Source: CAZCBJ01 sp964496705 (GTDB lineage Bacteria; Chloroflexota; Anaerolineae; Anaerolineales; Anaerolineaceae). Taken from it: DNA of 22,472 nt. Below are positions 1-7,119 of the stretch, in pieces; the first letter of the stretch is position 1, and every line of letters starts with the position of its first letter. The notes below the pieces were generated by a model. It had not been told where the DNA came from, searched no databases, and saw only the letters and a program-made list of their open reading frames with translations. The position numbers were made by a program, and so were the translations under genes. The stretch is from contig CAZCBJ010000045.1 in assembly GCA_964496705.1 (NCBI GenBank), positions 1 through 22,472 of the forward strand, written 5' to 3'.

Positions 1-447
1 GGTCACCTGGCGGCAGAAGATCTGCCCCGTGTGGTCGAACTCGGGCACGTCGAAGCGCGTCCCGCGCCCAAAGGCATCGCGCCAGATGAAGAACACCTCG
101 TAAATGGTGCCCAGCGCGTTGATCTCGAACTCGTAATAGCAATCGCCGCCATCGATGAAGATTTCCATGTCGTTCTCTTGAAAGATGACCGCGTCCCGCT
201 GGGTATGGCTGGCGGCCAGGTGAGGCTCCTCCACCCAGAAGCCCACGTAGAGGTATTTCTCATCCCACAGCGCAGCCATGCGCGTGTCGTAGAAACCGGG
301 CGCGCCGCTGGTCATATCCACGAAGCGCGGCGATTTCGGAGCGCGCTGCCAGGCGGGCTTATCCAGCCGGCCGTCGATGTGCAGCGGTTCAGGCGCGCGG
401 AAGGCGGTGTAGCGGGCGATGTCGGCGTCGGTGAAGGTTTCAGGCAT
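1..447 (-). CDS. CBM9-like carbohydrate-binding domain protein, C-terminus cut by window edge
   Basis: This reading frame starts at ATG 447 and stays open for 149 codons to the window edge, so the C-terminus is missing. The start has a strong ribosome site (AAAGGAG, about 8 nt upstream). The visible part reads like the family 9 carbohydrate-binding (DOMON-like) fold: a 'DGRLDKPAW' opening, then 'AALWDEKYLYVGFWVEEP', then 'NDMEIFIDGGDCYYEFEINALG', which is the usual order of conserved blocks. Such domains bind sugars or haem and are often attached to secreted enzymes, but no signal peptide precedes this one, so it may be cytoplasmic. It lies 12 nt downstream of the DUF1232 gene and is probably cotranscribed with it. 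The family call is fairly firm; ligand and function are unknown. Confidence 0.75.
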   Translation of the reverse strand, partial: MPETFTDADIARYTAFRAPEPLHIDGRLDKPAWQRAPKSPRFVDMTSGAPGFYDTRMAALWDEKYLYVGFWVEEPHLAASHTQRDAVIFQENDMEIFIDGGDCYYEFEINALGTIYEVFFIWRDAFGRGTRFDVPEFDHTGQIFCRQVT

Positions 448-459
448 GGTTAATCTCCT

Positions 460-855
<396 letters not shown>

Positions 856-862
856 GCGCATA

Positions 863-891
863 AGTCTATATGGAACGATGGTATATGTCAA
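863..891 (-). promoter_or_regulatory. Putative leaderless sigma70-type promoter of the DUF1232 gene
   Basis: On the minus strand a perfect TTGACA (886-891) is followed after 17 bp by TAGACT (863-868, 4 of 6 consensus bases including the important A2 and T6). The expected transcription start, 7-8 nt downstream, falls on or next to the A of the ATG at 855. This would explain the missing ribosome site. It is inferred from sequence only. Confidence 0.5.
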
Positions 892-968
892 TTGAAGAAA
901 AGTGTTTGTTCACGCGAATACGGTATTCGGAATTCTGCTGCGATCTATTCGATCCTTGCGATGTGATT

Positions 969-2016
969 TCACAAAAGGTTTTGCGACTGGAGTGCAAGGT
1001 AGAAATAATAAAAAGCTTCGGGAATTGTTTTCTTGAGTTTATTCAATTTGTTGAAGGCTGGATTGGAAATTCCCCAGGAGGATAGTTCTTGAGTTTTGTT
1101 AAAATGGGTAATTTGGTCTATCTCTTGTCGAATCAATGCGGTCAGGTAGGCTGCCTTGGCTGCACAGAGAATGGCTGTGTCAAGGGTGAAAATTCCCGAA
1201 CTCACAAAAGCAGTCATTTTCCGAATGCCATACATGAATTCAACATACTCCGGATTGGAAATCCCGGGCCGAGTGCCGATCAAAATTGATGTAGAAAACG
1301 TGTCCTGCAAGATATCTTTGGAAGACAAATCCGTTAATTGACGATATGCCAGCTCTTGCTGGGCAATGCGAGAATAGGTGCGACGAACGAGGCCAATGTC
1401 ATTGACCTGATCAAAAAGAAGTGCAATATCGAACAACTGCTTGACAATTTCAAGGTCTCTACCCTTTCCATACGGAATGCCCGTAGTGTGTGGAGCGAAT
1501 GCAGTCAGTTTATCCCCGAGCAGACACTCCAGCGCTGGGCAGAAAACTCTTGTTGGTTGACCTTCCAGTTGAAGTAAGGGGGATTGGATTTCAACCGCTA
1601 TTTACTGTGGATATAAGGATTTTTCATACAGCAAGTCAAGCATGATATGGCTTTCTTTTTCTTGAATTGCGCTTTGAAAATAAAACCGAAAATGCTGTTT
1701 GGGAAGCTCGCCTGGGCGTTTGCTCTCCTCGATACGGTGGAAAATTCCTCCTTGCATTACACTATGAAAACTCTGATCCAGGTTTACCTGTTCCGGCAGC
1801 ACGATGTCAACATCTATTGAAAACCGATGTAGAGAATTCAGCAACAAGAGTAGAGAGGTTCCCCCCTTGAAAATAAATTCCAAACCCGTTGTTTGCAAAC
1901 TCTCAACCAGGATCAATGCCATGATCATCTTCTCTATCTAAGATTGGATCTCTGCCTGGGGATATCTCCCGGATGCCCATGATCCATTTCTTGCTGCGCG
2001 ATTGTGCAGATATCAC
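969..2016 (-). pseudogene. AbiEii/AbiGii-type nucleotidyltransferase toxin, disrupted (frameshift plus internal stop)
   Basis: Three pieces join into one AbiEii-like protein of about 348 residues. Piece 1 starts at GTG 2016, overlapping the upstream stop as GTGA, and runs to 'GRDPILDRE' near 1930. One extra base within 1929-1932 shifts the frame. Piece 2 (1928-1605) holds the nucleotidyltransferase core: KGGTSLLLL, then RFSIDVDIVLP with the DxD metal-binding pair. A TAA at 1602-1604 interrupts it. Piece 3 continues in the same frame through LLGDKLTAFAPHTTG and a helical C-terminus ending NKLNKLKKTIPEAFYYF. Intact members are the toxins of type IV toxin-antitoxin systems. No ATG-started open frame covers the whole enzyme, so the toxin is probably dead, unless the two lesions are sequencing errors. 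Base composition is clearly more AT-rich than in the purine genes. Confidence 0.8.
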
Positions 2017-2804
2017 CGCACATCCTCCATCCAGGCGGATAAATTGACCTCGGTCTGCGCGTTCAGAAAATACTTCAATCTCCCGGCAACCTTCCGGAGT
2101 CCGGCGTAACGAAAGAGGGTTTTTGGATTAATCCAATACGTCCTGAACGCGTTTTCAAAGATATGGATCATTTCCTGTCCCTGAAAAGCGGGAAATAGAT
2201 GCTCGTCGGAAAAAATATCCACCAATATTTTCTCCAACTTGGCAATTTTCAGGCAGTCGATTCTCAAAGTGGGCGCCTGGGTCAAGAGCTTGATGATCAG
2301 GATGCTCTGGGATAAATGCATCACATATCTCTCGAGGGTGATGCGGTCAGGTTCCCAGAAAACCTGATAAGCGGCAGCCTCTCTCAAATAATTGAACACC
2401 GATTCGCATGCGTCTTTTTCCACTTCTATAACCATTTGCCCTTTAACTGGTTGATGGAGCATGAATTCGTGCAAAAGACTCGTCTCCCAGATTGAGTGGC
2501 GCGTGTAGGGAAACTGTCTGCGTATGTCCATAGCCAACGCTTGAGCAGTTCCAGATAGCCGGGGGGAAAACTGTCTTTTGGCAGGCGTTGCTGAGGCTTT
2601 CGGCAAGGCATAGATGCCGGCGCCAATCGGCAAGAGGATTCCATTCTGTCCCCCAAAGTACAGCGCTCGCCGAAAAGCCTGCTCGGTCAGAGCGGGATCA
2701 CGTTGGCGCAAAAAGTCGCGTAACTCATTTTTGCCGATAATTTCCCGCGCGCCAAATTGCGCTCGCATCTCAGAGATTGAAAAATTTGTCTGGTGATCAT
2801 CCAT
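2013..2804 (-). CDS. AbiEi-like antitoxin / transcriptional regulator (DUF6577-like)
   Basis: The product has 263 residues. The N-terminal part (about 10-75: 'ISEMRAQFG', 'KNELRDFLR', then 'GILLPIGAGIYALP') looks like the winged-helix start of AbiEi-type antitoxins, which repress their own operon and counter an AbiEii nucleotidyltransferase. The remainder is the less conserved C-terminal domain. The start at 2804 is chosen because AAAGG lies 6 nt upstream; the ATG at 2837 is in frame but sits inside an inverted repeat and has no ribosome site. The stop overlaps the GTG of the broken AbiEii gene by four bases, the usual two-gene layout. The frame is intact. Family recognition comes from motif style and context, so the DUF number is less certain than the AbiEi-like call. 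Confidence 0.72.
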   Translation of the reverse strand: MDDHQTNFSISEMRAQFGAREIIGKNELRDFLRQRDPALTEQAFRRALYFGGQNGILLPIGAGIYALPKASATPAKRQFSPRLSGTAQALAMDIRRQFPYTRHSIWETSLLHEFMLHQPVKGQMVIEVEKDACESVFNYLREAAAYQVFWEPDRITLERYVMHLSQSILIIKLLTQAPTLRIDCLKIAKLEKILVDIFSDEHLFPAFQGQEMIHIFENAFRTYWINPKTLFRYAGLRKVAGRLKYFLNAQTEVNLSAWMEDVR

Positions 2805-2823
2805 TGCATGGAACCTTTCATTG

Positions 2824-2864
2824 TCGCAGATCGTCATTTAACTTAAATTAGTGACGATTTGCGA
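2824..2864. promoter_or_regulatory. Long inverted repeat, probable operator of the AbiE-like pair
   Basis: Arms TCGCAGATCGTCA (2824-2836) and TGACGATTTGCGA (2852-2864) are complementary at 12 of 13 positions and separated by a 15-bp AT-rich spacer. The repeat sits 20 nt upstream of the preferred antitoxin start at 2804. AbiEi antitoxins are known to repress their own promoter by binding inverted repeats, so this is the natural operator candidate. The AT-rich spacer could hold the -10 element. Confidence 0.6.
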
Positions 2865-2957
2865 AACAGGTAGAGTATGTCACACTCTGGGCGAAAGGTC
2901 TTAGCGACTTTTCGTGGATTTGGAATATGGAATCTGGAGTTAATTGTCCGTGAAGGT

Positions 2958-3497
2958 TTACGAGAAAATTATCCCCTCCGGCGGCACCGCGTCCGGGCTT
3001 TCAAAATGGGCGGTAAAGCAAGGCGCGCCGCGCAGCGGTTGGCCGGAGAGGGCCGTGGCGGCCAGGGCGCGCAGCTCCTTGGGCCAGATGGGCAAGGTTG
3101 CCAGCCGCTCCAGCGCAATCCAGACCGGGCGCTGGGCATCCGGCGCCTCCAGGCGCGGCTCAAGTTCAGCGGAAATGGGATGAGCGTACAGGTACACTTC
3201 CAGGTAATACGCCGGGCTCGGATCATCCTCACCCGCCGCGTCGTAATCCTGCGCCAGGATGAACTCGCGCAGAAATGCGATCCCGCTGGCGCGCACCGGG
3301 ATGCCGGTCTCTTCCAATACCTCGCGCTCGGCGCAGGTGAACAGGCCCTCACCCGGCTCCAGCCCCCCGCCCGGCAGCCGCCAGCCGTCGCCTGGCTGCT
3401 GCGGCTCCATCAGCAGCAGGCTGCTCTGATGAATGACCACCACGCGGGTGCGGATGTTCTGGTAAATGTTGTGGCTGAAGAGATCCACGGCGCTCAC
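2958..3497 (-). CDS. NUDIX hydrolase
   Basis: The product has 179 residues from GTG 3497. A complete Nudix box is present (Gx5Ex7REUxEExGU, residues 44-66, reading GLEPGE...REVLEETGI), including the metal-binding glutamates. The fold is otherwise compact and cytoplasmic, and the length suits a single-domain enzyme. Nudix enzymes hydrolyse nucleoside diphosphates linked to another moiety; the substrate cannot be told from sequence. The start codon overlaps the rnhB stop as GTGA. A second GTG at 3488 has better spacing from an upstream GGAG and may be the real start. It is the last gene of the xpt-guaA-rnhB unit, so cleaning up nucleotides is a plausible but unproven role. Confidence 0.88.
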   Translation of the reverse strand: MSAVDLFSHNIYQNIRTRVVVIHQSSLLLMEPQQPGDGWRLPGGGLEPGEGLFTCAEREVLEETGIPVRASGIAFLREFILAQDYDAAGEDDPSPAYYLEVYLYAHPISAELEPRLEAPDAQRPVWIALERLATLPIWPKELRALAATALSGQPLRGAPCFTAHFESPDAVPPEGIIFS

Positions 3498-4117
3498 TCC
3501 ATCAAAGAGCGCAGCGGGGCAAAGCTGAAACGATGCAGCAGGCAGGGGCCGGCTTCGCGCAGCGCGCGGCGGTGGGCGGCGGTGCCGTAGCCCTTGTGAC
3601 GGGCAAAGCCGTAGGCGGGATACTGCCCGTCAAGCTCAGCCATCAGCGCATCCCGGGCGGTCTTGGCCAGCACCGAGGCGGCGGCGATGCTCAGGCAGCG
3701 CGCGTCGCCGCGCACCAGCGCAGTCTGCGGGATGGATACGGCGGGCAGGCGCAGCGCGTCGATCAGCAGGTGCTGCGGGACGGGCTGCAGAGCTTCCAGC
3801 GCGCGCTGCATCGCCAGGCGGGTGGCGCCGAGGATGTTCAGCGCATCGATTTCCTGGCTGGAAGCCAGCCCCACCGCCCAGGACAGTGCGGCCGATTTAA
3901 CCTCAATCGCCCAGTGCGCGCGCTGCGCGGGGGTCATCTGCTTTGAATCGCGCACCCCGCTCAGGCGCTGCAGCAGCCGCGGATCGGGCGGCAGGATCAC
4001 CGCCGCGGCAGCCACCGGTCCCGCCCAGGCGCCTCGCCCGGCTTCGTCCAGCCCGGCGGTCAGCAGCCCCTCCTGCCAGAGCGGCAGCTCGCAGCTCAGA
4101 TCGGGAGATTGTCTCAC
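3494..4117 (-). CDS. rnhB: Ribonuclease HII
   Basis: The enzyme cleaves the RNA strand of RNA-DNA hybrids and removes single ribonucleotides from DNA. The four acidic active-site residues are visible: D24 and E25 in GLDEAGRG, D120 in LLIDAL, and D138 in VRGDARCLSIAAASVLAK, with the usual 18-residue gap between the last two. The tail GYGTAAHRRAL...GPCLLHRFSFAP matches the family end. Length (207 residues) is normal. I prefer GTG 4117, whose GTGA overlaps the guaA stop; GTG 4123 is possible and adds two residues. The gene lies between guaA and the Nudix gene with 4-base overlaps on both sides, implying translational coupling. Confidence 0.95.
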   Translation of the reverse strand: MRQSPDLSCELPLWQEGLLTAGLDEAGRGAWAGPVAAAAVILPPDPRLLQRLSGVRDSKQMTPAQRAHWAIEVKSAALSWAVGLASSQEIDALNILGATRLAMQRALEALQPVPQHLLIDALRLPAVSIPQTALVRGDARCLSIAAASVLAKTARDALMAELDGQYPAYGFARHKGYGTAAHRRALREAGPCLLHRFSFAPLRSLME

Positions 4118-5670
4118 TCCCACTCGATTGTCGCCGGCGGCTTGGTGGTCACGTCATATACCACGCGGTTGACGCCTTTGACCTCATTGACGATGCGGTT
4201 GGCCACGCGCGCCAGCAGCGCGTGCGGCAGGTCGGCCCAATCAGCAGTCATGAAATCCTCGGTGGTGACCGCGCGCAGGGCGACGGCCTCCTGATAGGTG
4301 CGCTGGTCGCCCATCACGCCCACCGAGCGCACGGGCAGCAGCACCGCGAAGGCTTGCGAGATGATCCGCTCCCCGTCCGTCTGGCGGCGGTTGAGCAGCC
4401 CGGCAGCGGTCAGTTCGGCGGTAAAAATATCGTCGGCGGCGCGCAGCTTTTCGACACGCTCCGGGGTCACCTCGCCCAGGCAGCGCACCGCTAGTCCCGG
4501 GCCGGGGAAGGGTTGGCGCCAGACCAGCTCAGCAGGCAAGCCCAGCGCTTCGCCCACCGCGCGCACCTCATCCTTGAACAGGTAGCGCAGCGGCTCAATC
4601 AGCTCGAACTGCAAATCGGTGGGCAGCCCGCCCACGTTGTGATGGGTTTTGATGCGCTCAGCTTTGCTGCGGTCCGGCGCGCTGGATTCGACCACGTCGG
4701 GGTAAATGGTGCCCTGAACGAGGAACTTGGGCTTCCCCAGGCGGGCAGCCTCTGCCTCGAAGATGCGGATGAATTTCTCGCCGATGATGCGGCGCTTGTG
4801 TTCCGGTTCGCTCACCCCCGCCAGCGCAGTGAAGAATTCGCGGGCGGCATCCACCGGAATGAATTCGGCGCCAAGAGTTTGGCGGAAGGCGCGCACCACC
4901 TGCAGCGCTTCACCCTGGCGCATCAGGCCGGTGTCCACGAACACCGCGGCCAATTGCCCGCCGACCGCGCGGTGCACCAGCGCGGCGGCCACGCTCGAAT
5001 CCACCCCGCCGCTGACCGCGACCAGCACGCGCCCGTCGCCCACCTGGGCGCGGATGCGCTCGACGGACTGCTGGATGATTGACTCCGAGGTCCAATCCTG
5101 CCGGACGCCGCAGATATCCACCACAAACCGGCGCAGGATTTCGCGTCCGCCGGGGGTGTGGTGCACTTCGGGATGGAACTGCACGCCGAAGCGGCGCGTC
5201 TGCAGATCGCCGATGGCGGCCACCGGGCTGTTGGCGCTGCGCGCAAGAATGATGAAACCCGGCGGCGGCTGCTCGATGCGGTCGCCGTGCGACATCCACA
5301 CCGGCTGGACGCCGTCAGGCAGCAGCGGGTTGGAGCAAATGGTCTCCACGCGGGCGTGCCCGTATTCGCGGTGGGCAGAGGAAGCCACGCGCCCCTGCAG
5401 CGCCAGGGTCAGCGCCTGCATGCCGTAACAGATGCCCAGCACCGGCAGGCCGGATTCAAGGATATAAGGCAGGATGTGCGGCGCGCCCGGCTCATACACC
5501 GAGGCCGGACCGCCGGAAAGAATGTAGCCCGCCGGCTGCAGGGCCTGCACCTGATCGGGCGGCGCATCCCAGGGGAACAGCTCACAATAGACTTGCAACT
5601 CGCGCACACGGCGCGCAATTAACTGGCTGTACTGCGAACCGAAGTCGAGAATAGCTATCGCGTTGCTCAT
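4114..5670 (-). CDS. guaA: GMP synthase (glutamine-hydrolysing)
   Basis: The enzyme converts XMP to GMP using ATP and glutamine. The 518-residue product has both domains in order. The class I glutamine amidotransferase comes first, with nucleophile C81 in GICYGMQ and H166/E168 in FHPEV. The ATP pyrophosphatase domain follows, with its P-loop SGGVDSS at 220-226. The C-terminal dimerisation domain ends RVVYDVTTKPPATIEWE, the canonical GuaA finish. The true start is the ATG at 5670 (MSNAIAILDFGSQYSQ); the frame is open further upstream but that stretch overlaps xpt and is not conserved. The xpt stop lies only 7 nt upstream, so the two are cotranscribed. guaB, which supplies XMP, is in the other purine operon of this window. 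Confidence 0.98.
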   Translation of the reverse strand: MSNAIAILDFGSQYSQLIARRVRELQVYCELFPWDAPPDQVQALQPAGYILSGGPASVYEPGAPHILPYILESGLPVLGICYGMQALTLALQGRVASSAHREYGHARVETICSNPLLPDGVQPVWMSHGDRIEQPPPGFIILARSANSPVAAIGDLQTRRFGVQFHPEVHHTPGGREILRRFVVDICGVRQDWTSESIIQQSVERIRAQVGDGRVLVAVSGGVDSSVAAALVHRAVGGQLAAVFVDTGLMRQGEALQVVRAFRQTLGAEFIPVDAAREFFTALAGVSEPEHKRRIIGEKFIRIFEAEAARLGKPKFLVQGTIYPDVVESSAPDRSKAERIKTHHNVGGLPTDLQFELIEPLRYLFKDEVRAVGEALGLPAELVWRQPFPGPGLAVRCLGEVTPERVEKLRAADDIFTAELTAAGLLNRRQTDGERIISQAFAVLLPVRSVGVMGDQRTYQEAVALRAVTTEDFMTADWADLPHALLARVANRIVNEVKGVNRVVYDVTTKPPATIEWE

Positions 5671-5677
5671 GGCGCGG

Positions 5678-6250
5678 TTAATCGGCAAAGATGATCTGGT
5701 CGTCGTCCATCGATGTGATGCAGACCAGCGATTCGATGGGCACGTTGAGGGGCTGCAGCGTCCTGCGTCCGCCCTCGAAAATTTTCTCAATCAGCGCACC
5801 GATACCCACCACGCTGGCGCCGGCGGCGCGGGTGAGGCGCACCAGGCCGAGGATGGTCTCGCCGGAGGCAAGGAAGTCGTCAATGATCAACACCCGCTCA
5901 CCGTCGCCGAGGAAATCCGGCGAAACGATCAGCTCAATCATGCGCCCCTTGGTGTGCGAGGGCGCGGTGGTCAGGTAAACCGTCTCGGGCATGGTGATGG
6001 GCTTGCTCTTGCGCGCGTAGACCACAGGCAGGTTGAGGTGCATGGCGGTCATCACCGCCGGGGCAATGCCGGAAATTTCAGCGGTGAGCACTCGCGTGGC
6101 GCCCACACCGGCGAAGAGGCGGGCAAATTCCCGGCCGCAGATTTCCATCAAGACCGGGTCCACCTGATGATTGATGAAGCTGTCCACCTTGAGGATGCCG
6201 CCGCCCAGATTTTTACCTTCTTTGAGGATGCGCTCTTTCAACAATTGCAT
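5678..6250 (-). CDS. xpt: Xanthine phosphoribosyltransferase
   Basis: This salvage enzyme makes XMP from xanthine and PRPP. The 190-residue length matches Xpt. The start MQLLKERILKEG resembles the family opening. A PRPP-binding loop VLIIDDFLASGET lies at about 120-132, and YARKSKPITM at 78-87 matches the conserved segment in Xpt. The start ATG 6250 has a good GGAGG site, whereas an upstream in-frame ATG at 6292 has none and would lie in a hairpin. It heads the unit xpt-guaA-rnhB-nudix, so salvaged XMP can feed straight into GuaA. I found no purine riboswitch consensus in its leader. Confidence 0.92.
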   Translation of the reverse strand: MQLLKERILKEGKNLGGGILKVDSFINHQVDPVLMEICGREFARLFAGVGATRVLTAEISGIAPAVMTAMHLNLPVVYARKSKPITMPETVYLTTAPSHTKGRMIELIVSPDFLGDGERVLIIDDFLASGETILGLVRLTRAAGASVVGIGALIEKIFEGGRRTLQPLNVPIESLVCITSMDDDQIIFAD

Positions 6251-6274
6251 GACTGCCTCCGGCTGCCAACTATT

Positions 6275-6298
6275 GGCTGATTTTACACCCAATCAGCC
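6275..6298 (-). promoter_or_regulatory. Perfect hairpin in the xpt leader
   Basis: GGCTGATT (6275-6282) and AATCAGCC (6291-6298) form a perfect 8-bp stem with an 8-nt loop, ending 24 nt before the xpt start codon. On the minus strand the loop region contains TAAAAT, a possible -10 element, so this could be an operator or a leader structure. It has no U-tract and is not a terminator. Function unknown. Confidence 0.35.
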
Positions 6299-6316
6299 TT
6301 TATCGGGAGTAGGGGC

Positions 6317-6488
6317 GGGTCTGGGTGGAGGAGGAATTGGGTGATTGCCAGCACAGACCCGCCCTTACCAAGTGGGTCTGGGTGGAGGATCAACTGGGTG
6401 ATTGCCAGCACAGACCCGCCCTTAGCAGAGCGGGTCTGGGTGGAGGAGGAATTGGGTGATCGCAGGCACAAACCTGCACGTACGGGTC
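6317..6488. repeat. Three tandem 57-58 bp repeats with internal inverted repeats
   Basis: Copies begin at 6317, 6374 and 6432, each opening GGGTCTGGGTGGAGGA. Copies 1 and 2 each contain GGGTCTG and, 30 nt later, its complement CAGACCC; in copy 1 the stem extends to 11 bp (GGGCGGGTCTG with CAGACCCGCCC). Copy 3 diverges after about 29 bases. The block fills most of the gap between xpt and the rhodanese gene. Minus-strand open frame here merely translates the repeat. The same GGCGGGTCTG/CAGACCCGCC words bound an element at 10566-10737, so this is a dispersed intergenic family. Confidence 0.85.
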
Positions 6489-6521
6489 GGCGCACTCAGG
6501 CTTGGCGTTTGAGATGGATTC

Positions 6522-6986
6522 TCAGGGCTCGACCGGATAGCCTTTGGCCGCCCAGTCGAGGACCCCACCGGACATGCTGGTCACGTTGGTGAAACCAGCC
6601 TGCAGCAGGATGTCGCGGCCGGTCTGGCTGCGGTTGCCGGAACGGCAGTAAACCACGATCGGCTGATCTTTGGGCACTTCACTGAGCCGGTTGGGCAACT
6701 GGTCGAGGGGGATGAGCGCGGCGCCGGGGATGCGAATCTGGTTCCATTCTTCGGGCTGGCGCACATCGAGCATGAAATAACCCGCTTCGCGCAGCTCAGC
6801 AGCCTTGCTGACCGGTATGCTCAGGGGCAGGGTGGTCGCAGCCTGCTGGGTGGCAGCGGGAGGGGCCTGGACGGCTGCTGCCGGGCTGGTCGGCTGGCAG
6901 GCGGAAAGCCCCACCGATAATATCAATATAACCACCGCCAGGAGCAGTGTGATCCGCAGCGATGGTTTCGAGATTGTGATCTTCAT
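6522..6986 (-). CDS. Rhodanese-like lipoprotein
   Basis: The product has 154 residues. It begins with a basic N-region and a hydrophobic stretch (about 11-27) ending in a lipobox, LSAC with C30, so the mature protein should be lipid-anchored outside the cytoplasmic membrane. A Pro/Ala/Gln-rich linker (31-55) leads to a single rhodanese domain at about 58-154: FMLDVRQPEEW, then IPGAALIPL, then the active-site loop C114-RSGNRS, ending GGVLDWAAKGYPVE. Rhodaneses carry persulfide sulfur on this cysteine; the true acceptor is unknown. The start has an AAAGGAA site upstream. The gene is divergent from the FTR1 permease and shares a 133-bp control region with it. Confidence 0.9.
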   Translation of the reverse strand: MKITISKPSLRITLLLAVVILILSVGLSACQPTSPAAAVQAPPAATQQAATTLPLSIPVSKAAELREAGYFMLDVRQPEEWNQIRIPGAALIPLDQLPNRLSEVPKDQPIVVYCRSGNRSQTGRDILLQAGFTNVTSMSGGVLDWAAKGYPVEP

Positions 6987-7050
6987 GGTGAATTCCTTTC
7001 CAGCTTTTTGGATGCAATTTTACTGAAAAAGTTGCAAAACCGAAAGATAA

Positions 7051-7080
7051 ATATGATAAATCTCATATAAATAGTATGAT
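7051..7080 (+). promoter_or_regulatory. AT-rich palindrome and -10 element upstream of the FTR1 gene
   Basis: ATATGA (7051-7056) and TCATAT (7063-7068) form a perfect inverted repeat around TAAATC, just upstream of a TATGAT -10 candidate (7075-7080, 5 of 6 consensus). The palindrome would cover the -35 region. Given the downstream iron permease, an iron-responsive repressor (Fur or DtxR family) is a reasonable guess, but the sequence is not a close match to either consensus that I can confirm. Confidence 0.4.
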
Positions 7081-7119
7081 ATACTCTGCCCCACACAAAA
7101 AAATTCATGGAGGATGGAA

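Noticed and set aside
31..453. Plus-strand open frame of 140 codons at the left end
   Set aside because: The minus strand carries a better frame with a strong ribosome site and CBM9-like motifs; the plus frame is its shadow.
1602..1604. Stop-codon read-through or recoding to make the full AbiEii protein
   Set aside because: A separate frameshift about 325 bp upstream is also needed, so two independent lesions point to a pseudogene; no recoding signal is visible.
6251..6320. Purine riboswitch in the xpt leader
   Set aside because: Only a simple 8-bp hairpin is present; the three-helix junction with its conserved core bases is not seen and the leader is too short before the repeats.
6317..6488. 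CRISPR array
   Set aside because: The 57-58 bp units are contiguous, differ internally and have no unique spacers; no cas genes are near. The Cas4-like nuclease at 11003 is far away and alone.
6283..6495. Small repetitive protein on the minus strand
   Set aside because: The frame merely translates the tandem DNA repeat, has no ribosome site and overlaps noncoding structure.
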